The notes under the pieces are model-generated. The model was not told the DNA's origin. It saw only the letters and a program-made list of their open reading frames with translations, and made no database searches. A stretch of 64,000 nt of DNA from Calliphora vicina (Eukaryota > Arthropoda > Insecta > Diptera > Calliphoridae), in assembly GCF_958450345.1 (NCBI RefSeq), contig NC_088780.1:48724033-48788032 (forward strand), written 5' to 3'. Positions 34,603 to 45,920 of the stretch are shown here, one piece after another. Position 1 is the stretch's first letter. Each line of letters starts with the position of its first letter. The position numbers and the translations under genes were made by a program.

Positions 34603-37044
34603 TGAATCGGAAATCGTAAAAAACTATTTGCTCTTTCTTTGTGTTTACTTTGGATTACTATTTTGATTGTTTTTACTTGATTTTAGGTATTTAGGAAGTC
34701 ATATTCATAATACAAAATTGTTAAAAATGTGTAATAAACTGTTTAAATGTTTTTTATAAACATATTTCCTTGGCGATCAAACTGTTTAGACAGAAGCTTA
34801 AATTTTAAATCATTTACTGTTTATTAGCGGCTGCTTAAAGTATGACAAAATCGGTAAAAGGAAGCTGAACATAACTAAACTCATACGATTGTCTCATTAA
34901 TTACCAAATGGAGGTCTTTATTACCTCGTCTTGGCCATAAACCTGACATTCATACCACATGGACATGGAGAATCATTAATCTTAAGTCTTTCAAAATAAA
35001 CAAAAAGAAAAGGAAAATAAATAAGAAACGCCACACAGCTGACAGTAAAACCAAGAAAATAAAAAAAAAACATCCTTATAAGTAAAAAGAAGTTAAACAC
35101 AGGCCAAGAAAAGACTAAAAACTACAAAAATACAGTAGCTAAAAAAATATAAATTTTTTGTTGGTTTGTTTATATAAGTTTTTAAAATTTTGTTAAAAAA
35201 ATACAATAAATAAATAAATAAAAAAAGAAACAGTTGCGTGTCAATATGTTCAAGTGTTTACCTTTTCAATACAAATCAAGTCAATACGATTGGATGCGAA
35301 GTGATTCAAGTCTATCGTAAATGCCTGCCAAACAAACGCGTAAATAATTGCATGATAATGCAAAATTTAAAGAAAAAAATCGCCAAAATAAATAAAAGAA
35401 AATAAGCCACAACAATACAATTGAGTTAAGATTTTGCTGTGAGTTTTATGGAACTTACTACAAGTTTGTTGGCCAATATACAGAAATAAATATTGCTGTT
35501 GCTGGATTTTAAATAAATGCAATGCAACACACACGGCTAAATGTTGGTGTATGTTTTGTTTTTTTTTCTTGTTTGTGTTTTTAGCGTACAGTTACATCAA
35601 TCAACAATTGTCATGGCTGTCAGTGTTTGTGCGCATGCGCAAATTTCTTTTTCACAGCTTCCTGCTGCATGGAAACTTATACAATAATAACAAAAAAAGA
35701 AGAGAAATAAAACTTGACCATCTATCTAGCTATACAGCCAGCCATCACTCCAACCTGCTGTGCTAGCTTTGTAAAATATTTTATTTGTTTTTCTTCCTCC
35801 TGCTCCTCCAACACAACTCCCCCCGCCTTCTTTTGTAAAGCCTGTTTTTGAGTTGATAATATATGTAATTTTTATCTGTCCATCTTTGTTTTTTTCTGCT
35901 AGAAAACACAAAACTCTCATCACTTTCTATGCGAAATTTCCGTTGTTTGTACAACTCGTAGTCGTATTTGTTGTGTATGATTCAATTAAATTTCATGATA
36001 TGTTAAATTTCTTTACATTTATTTATTTTTTGTTGAGTTGTTTTTTTTTTTGCCATGAACACCTTATTAAATTTTATGGAAAATTTTTAAATTTGAATAG
36101 TTTTTCTTATGGAAATGCATTTTGCCAACAACTTGTTGAAAATTGCTAATTTTGAATTTGAAAATATGAAAATTCACACAGCTGGCCTTTAAGTGGCATG
36201 AGAAGCTAACAAATGTTTAGCAAATGCATTTAGTTTATTTCCTTAAAACATATTTTTTTGTTATTTTAAATGAAGAAAGTTTCATTAGGAGCAAAATACT
36301 TTATAACATTTTTGTTTAGGTTTTCTTTAAAGAATCTTTTTAATTTTAAACTTAAGAAAAAAAAATCATTCTTTACTTAAGTTCTGAAGATGCTTTATTC
36401 AATAAAGATTATATTATAAGCAGTTTTTTTGCTATATTGAAAAAAATATGCTGCCAGGTATTTGCTGAACTTAAGTTGAGCTAGTTACGAATGCATACAT
36501 TACGATAATAAATATCAGCGTGAGCAGAAATGGTTAAGGAAAGGGTTTAACAGTGTTTCTTATTTAGGGTCCTAAAAAAAATTAGTAAAACTTTCTGGAA
36601 AGCTTCATTATTATTCACTTTACTTTACACTGTGTGTAATTTTATGAGTCATGGAAATATAACCATATACGGACACCACTAAGAGTTAAAAAAAGACCCG
36701 TGTCTCCTAGTTTTGCCCAAAGTCATGTACTTTTTTTATGAGCCCCCAAAGATTTGGGGCCTCGGTGTCATTTTTGGAAAAAAGTGATAATTTTGTCAGG
36801 CTCATATCTTGCAAACAGTTCAGAATATTGATTTACTCTCTGAGGCAAAGTTGTAGCCCTTGTCAAAGAGAACAAAAATTGTGAACATATAAAATCAAAA
36901 AAACTTCATCTTCAAGATCAAAATCGCAAAAAACTGTAAAAAATTCGAAATAATTTTTTTTAAACTGCCTAAAAGTATGCTTTAGTTTATAATAATTTAA
37001 TAGTTTATGGCCCAAAACACTGAATTCCTTTAGATTTTCTTTTT
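34603..37044. other. Non-coding stretch with a palindromic site
   Basis: Mostly AT-rich unique sequence. It holds a GC-rich palindrome at 35630-35641, listed separately. The segment 36680-37010 has a composition unlike its surroundings (GACCCGTGTCTCC, GGGGCCTCGGTG, AGGCAAAGTTGTAG) and may be half of a foldback element, since AAAGTTGTAG-type words also occur in the foldbacks at 39.3 and 50.4 kb. Confidence 0.4.
35630..35641. promoter_or_regulatory. TGCGCATGCGCA palindrome (NRF-1/EWG-type site)
   Basis: A perfect 12-bp palindrome fitting YGCGCAYGCGCR, the site of vertebrate NRF-1 and its fly relative Erect wing. It is a striking GC-rich word in AT-rich surroundings. The bases and their symmetry are seen directly; binding is inferred from the motif alone. 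No promoter or exon is visible next to it. Confidence 0.45.
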
Positions 37045-37425
37045 GTTTTTGGCCTTTTATTTGAAAAACAGTGTCGCTGAAGCACACCGATTGAAGCCGG
37101 GATATATTGAAAGACGAAGCTGAAGGGATCCATTACGATATCCCGAAGACTAAGATATCGTATGTGAAGCCCGGCCAACCACCCGAATTTACACCAAAGC
37201 AAAATATCTATGGCGCTAAGGTAATTCTCTGTATTTGGTGGGAGCAAAAGGGTCATATCTATTATGATCAAACAGGGAATCTGTACCGAATTGATTCGTT
37301 TGTTTTTTTTTGCTTCGAAAAAAATCGAATTTTCTACAAACAAAGCGTCATATGCAGGAAGTTTCGCTTTACTTCTTTAATTTAAAAACTAGTGTAGCTG
37401 AAGCACACCAATATTGCTTGCCAAT
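37045..37425 (+). mobile_element. Rearranged mariner fragment
   Basis: An N-terminal piece (FYLKNSVAEAHRLKP) is joined directly to a central piece: GIHYDIPKTKISYVKPGQPP, then FTPKQNIYGAKVILCIWWEQ and KGHIYYDQTGNLYR. These match the region just after the first catalytic D of mariner transposases. At 37357-37420 the N-terminal motif appears again (VSLYFFNLKTSVAEAH without the initial residues), so two broken copies abut. The central frame stays open for 92 codons, but both catalytic D residues of the core are missing or unplaced, so no active enzyme is possible. Confidence 0.85.
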
Positions 37426-37727
37426 TCTCCAGGTTATTGAAAATAATCACAAAATATTTTTCACTATTTAATTGAGCCCTATCTATCTTTATATTTTCTT
37501 TATATCTTGACACAAAATTCGTTCTAAAAGTTTATCTAGTTTTTAAATTATCCCAAATATTGATAGCTTTGAGGTTATATAAAAAATAAATTTATTAAGA
37601 TTTTGAAATGGTTTTTACTTTATTTAATAGAGTATTGTGTTCTCTATTAGACAACAAAAATTAATTTTGCCTTCTCTTAAAAAATAATAAAAATATAAGG
37701 AAATTTGGTAAACCCTTTATATACCTA

Positions 37728-37974
37728 CACAGAGGAAACAGATTCGTGATAGCAACCGAATTTGTTGCCAATCGAATGATTCTATCTTAGTGACCGAATT
37801 TTACAGTTATGACTACAATATTTTGTAAGGGGTAATTAAAGTTTGGTTGCCTCAACTGAAATTCTTCTTTATCAATTGACTTTCTGTTGTTAGAACTGAA
37901 AAATTCTATGTGTGCAACCGAATCATTCGATTGGCAACAAATTCGTTTGCTATCACGAATCTGTTTTCTCTGTG
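37728..37974. mobile_element. 247-bp MITE with TA target duplication
   Basis: Ends CACAGAGGAAACAGATTCGT and, reversed, CACAGAGAAAACAGATTCGT, continuing inward through GATAGCAAnCGAATTTGTTGCC. It is flanked by TA on both sides (37726-37727 and 37975-37976), as in Tc1/mariner-type insertions. No open frame. Related wording in 14582-15114 suggests a larger, older relative. Confidence 0.88.
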
Positions 37975-37976
37975 TA

Positions 37977-39293
37977 TAACTTTATTTTACTTTAAACCTT
38001 TTGTTGTTAAACTGACGATATACAAATCCATATATATTTGAGCTTTACTAACAGAAGTTAATAATGATTATGTTACATTTTTTTTTATTTGTTAAATCAA
38101 CTGACTGTTTTATGTTCTTGATTTGAAATTGCAGACAAAACATAAACTCCACATACAGTCTCAACAAAGAACATGAGTAAACGTTGTCTAGGAAACTGGG
38201 AGCCTTTAATATGCATCAAGTTATTTTAGTTTGTAATACAGCTGCAGCATTAATATGGAATTCAAAAATCCATGATTTAACTTTAAAATTCTCTTTATAA
38301 TGAAAAAAACTTGATTTGCCAGTAAATTAATACTTCCTCCTAAAAGTATGCAATGTTTCTTTAAATTTTAATTACACTGCTTGAGTGTTTGATTTTCTTG
38401 CTGTTTGGTTTTTAATATAATAACAACTTTTGAATGACCTTTAACACAAATGTCATGTTACACCACAGACTCAACAAGTTTTTGTTGTTGTTATTGTTGC
38501 TGCTGCTATAGCACCACAGTAATATGTAGCTTAAATTACGCATTTAAGAACTTTGGCGCCAAATATCTATGTGTTATGTAGTTTCCTCTTTCTGTATACA
38601 AGTATTTCTTATATATTTTCTATGAGTAACTAACGTTTTGCATTTTAATAACTAGAAAGCAGCAAAAAAGGATTTAAAATACTGTATATGAAAGTACATT
38701 TAAGTAGATAGCGTCTCATAAACGGCAAAATAACGTAACAGCAATAATAAAAAATCGAAAAACATGAAATCTTAATGCGGAAATGTGTTTAACATTCAGT
38801 TTAAAGATTAAAGATGATTTTTTTGTGCATCACTTTATAAAGAAATTTAATAATGTTATGTTGTTTGGCAATTTAGCTGACGATATGTATATATTTCTAC
38901 AAATGTCTGTGTAGAAAATAAAATTTATTTTTTTTTACTCACATTATGGCTTGATATTTTGTCCTTGCTTTCAAGGAAATATTATTTATATAAAGTTATA
39001 CATTTAAATAAATTGAATTTTAGTGTTACTAGCTAAAAGAATGTTATTTATTTTTTTAAATAAAACTTTGAAAAAATATTTATATTTTTATTATAATGGC
39101 ATAAAGACATGCAAATCAGCAGCAATATGTAAAGTAGACTGAGAGTTTTTTGTAATATTTAAAAAGGAAATCGTATGAAAAGTTGGTGTTAATTCAATAT
39201 AATATAAATTTCAGGGTGTATTTTAAATTGAAAAAAAGATTTTAAAAGTTTTTAAAAATTAAACTTTGTTATTTTTAGGAACAATTTTAATTA
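37977..39293. other. AT-rich non-coding stretch
   Basis: Nothing supported. A TTGTTGTTGTTATTG tract lies near 38480. Confidence 0.55.
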
Positions 39294-40226
39294 CACTGTC
39301 CAACAAATTGAGACATTTTGATTGGGTCAAGGTTTTAATTTTTTGACCGAATATTGTAAGTTATTATCTGAGAGAATTCTTATTATCAGAGTTAAATTAT
39401 GGAATTTTATGGGGTCATTTTTGTGGAAGATCTTAACGCTCTAGCTCCTCTCTTTAGGAGTTAATTTGACCCTTTTTTTGAGAAAATCAAAAATTTCTTT
39501 CAAAAAGGACATTTAAGGATTCAAATATTCTACGAAATTTTTTGCCGTAAAATTTTATTGGGGGTCAGCAAAGACACAAAAGTTGTAAATAGAGCCCTTT
39601 ACGCTTAATATGCAAAATTACACGCCATATCGGGTCTCACATTTTTTAAAAAAATCACAGAAAATCTATTTATGTTCCGAATGAGCTGATATTTAAAATA
39701 TAAATAGTCCTAGAGAAGGTATACACAAAATATGTAAATTATCATTTTTAGTCCAAGAGTTATTTATGTTTATTTAGTTATTTTAATTTTGTTCGATCTT
39801 TTTTAGTTTTTCAGATATGTCGGGCCTTAATTTACAACTTTGGTATCTTTGGTGACCCCCATTTTCGTAGAATATTTTATTCCTTCAATGTCCTTTTTGA
39901 AAGGACATTTTTTTATTTTGTCGAAAAAAGGGTCAAATTGACCCCTAAATAGAGGAGATAGAGGATTAAGAACTTCCACGAAAATAACCCCCATAAAATT
40001 CCACAATATAACTCTGACAATAATAATTCTCTTAGACATTAACATACAACATTTTTGTCAGTTAGTATAATGCTCCATTCGATCAAAAAATGAAAACTTT
40101 AACCCCCTGTTTAAAAAAATTCAGACCAGCTGGACTATAAGTTTATTCTAAAAAAATGATCTACTCAACATGCACTTTCAGAATTAAAGGGTCTCTATTC
40201 TGTTCCAAAAATTCAGTTGGACAGTG
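39294..40226. mobile_element. 933-bp foldback element, F1
   Basis: Outer ends CACTGTCCAAC and GTTGGACAGTG are flanked by TTA on both sides (39291-39293 and 40227-40229). Inside are two diverged complementary arms of about 250-300 bp (39350-39600 against 39830-40090). Matching pieces include AAAGTTGTAAAT/ATTTACAACTTT, TCTACGAAA/TTTCGTAGA and CAAATTGACCC/TGACCC words. The loop is about 230 bp. A 3-bp TTA duplication would fit a PIF/Harbinger-type source, but no transposase is present and the assignment is open. Confidence 0.8.
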
Positions 40227-40289
40227 TTATCAAAAGAGATGGGGGGTATATAGATTTTTTCATTCCGTTTGTAACATATATAAATATTG

Positions 40290-40480
40290 CTCGTAGAATC
40301 AAAAAGTATGGGGCCTCATTAGATTTTAAGGCGTTATATCGCCTTAAAATATGTCCGTCCGTCCGTCTGTGTGTTGAAAACACAATAAGTCCCAAACGAA
40401 AGGAGCTAGCTGGCTGAATACTTTCTGTTGATAAGGTTTCTTTGATATTGAAAATGGCCACAAATTAGTTCTAAGTACTC
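40290..40480 (+). repeat. Possible dispersed-repeat fragment with a stem-loop
   Basis: A perfect 10-bp stem (TTTTAAGGCG at 40324-40333, CGCCTTAAAA at 40340-40349) with a 6-base loop is followed by a GTCCGTCCGTCTGTGTG tract. Sequences of this style (GTCCGTCCGTCTG then AACGAAAGGAGCTAGC) are common in fly interspersed repeats as I know them. I see only one copy here. Confidence 0.4.
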
Positions 40481-43400
40481 TTAAATTATACTGTGCAATA
40501 TGGTGAAAATCTGGCAACATTTGTTCCTAGTTCCCATACAAGTTTCAAAGTTTCTGATTCATCAATGCTTAAAACAAATTTACTATTGCTCTAGTTTTCT
40601 AAACATTTTCTCTTTGATTAAGTTGCAAATCAATTGAAGCTTATAAATCTTTAGAAAAAGAAAACGTACAAAGTTTTGTAAATCTTGTGCCACTTTTCTA
40701 AATGTTTAAAGAACTTTAAGGGGTAAAATTGATTTTTGGCACATCAGTGATTGAGTTTGGTGCAGGTCTTATGAAGAAAAGTATATGAAGTTTTCTCAAG
40801 TATATAATTTATATAAATGAAAAGGAAATACTCCTTAGAAGTGCATATAAAGAAAAGTTTTAAATTGATTTAGGCAAAACTGTTTTAGCAACTAAATAAA
40901 TAGCTTAAAGAATTTCAATAAAATTATTTTAACCTTATGCAAATGCCTGTTGTTAGATTTATTTATTACAAAAAACCAATTTAATGCTATTTACTTTTTC
41001 TCTTCAAATTATTTTTATTATTTTTTTGCTACCTTCATGACACGTAATGTTTGCTTAGTTGTTAAAGTTCTATATTTTTTTTGCTTTTAATAATAATTTT
41101 ACTACTTGAGTTGTTTGTTTCTTTTGCACCATACTGTCAAGCTTTCCATCAGCCAGTAGAAAAACTCCAAGAATATAACATTTTAACATGTTATGGTAAC
41201 AGCAATTGTTAACAAAATTGTTTACTTTTCCAAAGAATACAAACATTTAAGTTATTTTGAAATGTTTACTAAGGATTTATTAAAGAAAATTGAATATAAA
41301 ATAAAAACAAAGCAAATTTTTCAGTGTATTTAAATAAATTCTTAGACTATGCTAGAAACAATCACAATTCAGGGCAATTTTCTACAATTTTTATTTAATA
41401 ATTGTTATGGAAAAGAATTTAATTGAAAAATTAAATTAGTTTTCTAGAAAAGTTACCTTTGAAAGTTAATTATGGTGAAATTATGTAAAAATCATAAAAA
41501 TTATAGGGTTAATATTTTAAAGAACACCTTAAAATATGCAACATATTTTGTTACTTGGTTACAAGGTTTTAAGCTGGGTTTTAGGTTACATTTAAAACAA
41601 TTTTTTTTGGATCAAATAAAAGCGTTGCTTATTTCTAGGCGCTAATTTTTAAATTTAGAAACAAAATTAAAAACCAGCTTGAAACTTTTCTTAATTAATT
41701 TATTATTTTCAAGAATTTAAAAACAATAGTTTTCAATATAAAAAAAACTTTAAACAACCTTTGACCTGTGTATAAAAAAATAATATAAAACTTGTAATAG
41801 TCTTTTATCGCTTTCATAAACATGTCTTTGGCTCATAATTTTGTTCTTATAGTGTGTTATTTAATATTCTAGTATAAATAAATTATTAATGTGAATATTT
41901 AATGTTGCTGTAAGTATATTTCTTGTTGTTCTTCCTACATTTAGTTTGTTAATTGATGGTAATTTACACATTAGATTGTTAAAGCAATTGTTGTCTGTAG
42001 TTTTACATAGTGCAAGCAATTAGATGACATGATGTCTACAATTGATGTCCTCTGTGTCCATATAGTGTATGATATAAATATTTAATGTGTTCAGAAACAT
42101 ATTAAAGGCAAGGGAAAAAAAACTGTGCAGACTAATGAGTTTTAATTTAAAGCAATTTAATGTTAAACTTACCAACTTTTTAAAGAAAATGTAGAACTTT
42201 TATTTAAATTGAAATAGTTTAATAGTTTTTTAATTTCTAAATCAAATTTTGTAAGTATTTTAGCTCAAGTTAAGTGCAAAAGGTATAAAAAGACAGCTCT
42301 AGCATTTTTCAATATTTAAGCTTTGTCAACCCCCTAAAGTATGCCATGAAATAGGCAGTAATCCTAAGGGGTAACTGTGTAAATAGTAGCAAAATATGCA
42401 AACTGTTATTTGTATAGAACTTTTAAACAAATAATGTGATTGATATAAAATTTAAAACTTTAATAGAGATGGAGATAAGCTTTCAAAATATTGTTTGAGA
42501 ATTAATCCAACGAAAATACAAAGTGAAATTTTTATGTTAAACATCATCTCGATCGGGTGAAATTTGAGGATCTCTTTAGGCTTATACAGACTTTGAAATG
42601 TGAGTGAATTTCGTTGATGCCGTGTTCACTTGTGGCTGTTCAATTCAATTGTGGCTGTGAAGAACATTGAATGTAGTAAACCTTATAAAAATAAATCCAA
42701 TGGTGCAAAATCATACAATACTGATTACCGAAACGAGCGAGTACAAGACCAAAAAATATCTCATGTATAAACCACAAGTCTTCACCATTATTACCATCAA
42801 TAAATACCTTCAGAGAATTTTTTGAATGTTTCTAATGTATTTTTGTTCTAATTGAACAACTATATTGATTAAACACTACAGCATTTGGTATTTTTGCCAC
42901 TTGTTTCCTTACACAAAGTCTGTTATTTAAAACTATTTTTTTAATTTTTAACTTTATAAATTATTTAAAAAAAACAAACAAATTGCTTGAAATAATTATC
43001 TGTAAATAAAATGTTTTATAGTTAATAATCTTGAATAATAGAAAATAATAAATAAAAAGATCAAATAACCGCATGTAATTATATTGGCGAAACAACAACA
43101 ACAAAAAATATCATTTTGTTGTACCTACAATTATCTGAAATAAACTACACGTGTACGAATTTTTTTCTAACATTTTCTAATAGTTTTTTCCAAGTACTCA
43201 CGGAATGAATACTAGGCAAAAACAAATGTTATTGTAAATAACAAATCATTATTAAAGCTAAAGAAGTGTGCATGTGTAAAGGTATGACTAATTGTTAAAT
43301 TGTGATCAATTGCACTCAAATATGTACACAAACACTAACTTTTCTATTTAAATAATAACAGTAACAGTGAGCTTTCATATATAAGGCAAAAGAGTACTAT

Positions 43401-43540
43401 TTGTTTTTGTTGTTGTTGTTGCTCCAACAAACATTTGTCTGTATGTTTGTGCATTTATGTGTAACAGTGTTTGTATGAATAAGTAGGAGGGTGAGCCAGG
43501 GTTGTGCTAGTGAAAGAAACAGTTGTGCTTTTTTTTCATT
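40481..43540. other. AT-rich non-coding stretch
   Basis: Three kilobases with no array, inverted repeat or plausible exon recognised. Simple A/T runs only. Confidence 0.6.
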
Positions 43541-43544
43541 TTAT

Positions 43545-43890
43545 ACTTTATGGTTGTTGTTTTTGCTGTTTAATGCTGTTGCCACTGCTGCTGTTGCTGT
43601 TTTTTCGTACTCCATAGTGTTTTTGCATTTTGAACAGACAGCTTGACGCCAAATAGTGATTGTATACATATTTATGGCTGCTGTTGTTGTTGTTGCTGCT
43701 AACATTATTTGTTGTCATTGTTGTTGTTGTTGCTGCTATATGACCAGGTAAATAAACATTTGATACTGTTAATACTTTTAAATACAAACAGCTACGTTTG
43801 TAACAACAAATACAAACAAACAAATAAATAAACAACAAAAACGACTTACATTTGTATAACAGCAATAATAACAATAATAACTGCAACAAC
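43545..43890. repeat. GTTGTT/GCTGCT microsatellite cluster
   Basis: Interrupted (GTT)n/(GCT)n tracts at 43550-43610 and 43675-43740 and AACAATAATAAC at 43860-43880. An open frame of 113 codons on the minus strand is produced by these tracts (runs of L, N, S and T) and is not a gene. Confidence 0.75.
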
Positions 43891-44204
43891 TACACAAAAA
43901 CAGCCATATCTTTAATAACACAAAGAAGAAAAATAATAAAAAATAAAAAACTGAAAATAATTGTTTAGAAAAACCACAATTGCTCTATGATTGTCTATCA
44001 GTCTGTCCTTCGCTTTGAATGTTAGTTTGCACGTCTCTTTCAGTCTCTGGCTGCCTGACTATGGAAAATTACCTAAAGATTTTGTTTTTGTGTGTAAAAC
44101 TTGAATACAAACAAATATTTTGTTTTGTAAAATGCAAGAGTAATAAAATAAATAATAAATAAAAACAACAACCAAATGATCTAACGATCATTACAGGGAT
44201 GGAA

Positions 44205-45920
44205 AAGAAAATTACAGTACTAAAGTATTTTTTTATTACACAAGATTTTCTATAGGAAATACTGTTCCTACAGAAGATTTTCTCAATTAAATATTTTTTT
44301 CGATTTTTTTTCAAATACTGTTTTTTCACAAGTTTTTCTCAAGACAATACTGTTATACAGAAGAGTTTCTCAAGAAAATACTGTTATATTGAAGATTTTT
44401 ATAGGAAATACTGTTATAATGAAGATTTTCTATGGAATTACCGGTTTAGAGAATATTTTTAGAGAAAATACTGTTATAATGTAGAGTTTCTATAGAAACT
44501 ACTGTAATACTCAAGATTTTCTAAAGAAAATACTGTTATATTGAAGATTTTTATATAGAAAATATTGTTATACTGTAGATTTTCTATAGTAAATACTGTA
44601 ACAGTAAAGATTTTCTATAGATAAGTTTCTCTAGAAAGTACACAAGATTTTCAATAACAAATACTGTTATACCGAAGATTTTTATAGAAAATACTGTTAT
44701 ACTGTAGATTTTCTGTAGAAAATACTGTTATACACAAGATTTTCTATAGAAATATCGTTATAGAGAAGATTTTTAGAGAAAATACTGTTACAGCGTAGAG
44801 TTTCTATAGAAACTACTGTAATACCGAAGAATTCTATATAATATATAACAGTATATTTCTATAGAAAATACTGTTATACTGAATATTATATATGGAAAAC
44901 ACTGTTATACTGTAGATTTTCTATAGAAAATACTGTTATACACTGATTTTATATAGAAATCCCGTTAGAGAGAATACTTTTAGAGAACATACTGTTATAC
45001 TCAAGATGTTCTATAGAAAATACTGTTATAATGTAGATTTTCTTTTATAGACAATACTATTATTCTTTAGAAAATAATGTTACCCTGAAGATTTTCTATA
45101 GAAAATACAGTTATACCAAAGATTTTTGAAGAAAGTATTAAGTTATACTGAAGATTTTCTATCAAAAATACAGTTTGGCTCAAGATTTCCTATATAAAAT
45201 ATTGTTATACTGAAGATTTTTATAGAAAATACTGCTATACTGAATATTATATATGGAAAATACTGTTATACTGTATATTTTCTATAGAAAATACTGTTGT
45301 ACACAAGATTTTCTATAGAAATACCGTTAGAGAGATACTTTTAGAAAAAATACTACTGATACTGAAGATTTTCTAGAGAAAATTCAGTTTAACTCAAGAT
45401 GTTCTATAGAAAATACTGTTATATTGTAGAATAATGTTACCCTGAAGATTTTCTATAGAAAATACTGTTATACCAAAGATTTTTGTAGAAAGTATTAAGT
45501 TATACTGAAGATTTTCTATCAAAAATACAGTTTGACTGAAGATTTTCTATAGAACATATTGTTATACACAAGAGTTTCTATAGAAAATACTGTTATACAC
45601 AAGAGTTTCAATAGCAAATACTGGCATACCGAAGATTTTTGTAGAAAATACTGTTATACTGTAAAATATACTGTTATACCAACGATTTTCTTTAGAAAAT
45701 ATTGTTACACTGAAGACTTGATATATAAAATACTGTTTTACCAATAAAATACTGTTATACACAATATTTTCTCAAAAAATACTGTTATGCTCATGATTTT
45801 CTTAACAAAATAATGTTATGCACAAGATTTTCTATTGCAAATACTGTTAAACACAAAATATTCTATAGAAAATACTGTTATACATAAGATTTTCTATAAA
45901 AATTACTGTTATACAGACAT
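44205..45920 (+). repeat. 31-bp array, family 2
   Basis: Degenerate copies of a 31-bp unit: ATACTGTTATACTGAAGAT followed by TTTCTATAGAAA. The step is 31 bp, as in the array at 5-13 kb, and the TTTCTATAGAAAAT core is shared, but the other half differs (CTGTTATACTGAAGA instead of AGCAATCAAG). About 55 copies fit the span. Larger blocks are repeated: the run around 45050-45180 recurs at about 45430-45550. Frames crossing it on both strands are artefacts of the repeat. Confidence 0.88.

Noticed and set aside
36680..37010. Possible half foldback or exon because of its higher GC content
   Set aside because: No complementary arm was found within reach and no coding frame is supported, so it is only noted in the stretch description.
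43548..43889. 113-codon minus-strand open frame rich in L, N, S and T
   Set aside because: It is generated by the (GTT)n/(GCT)n microsatellite tracts, with no domain or start context.
45559..45762. Opposite-strand open frames with apparent repeated peptides
   Set aside because: The peptide repeats only mirror the 31-bp DNA repeat.
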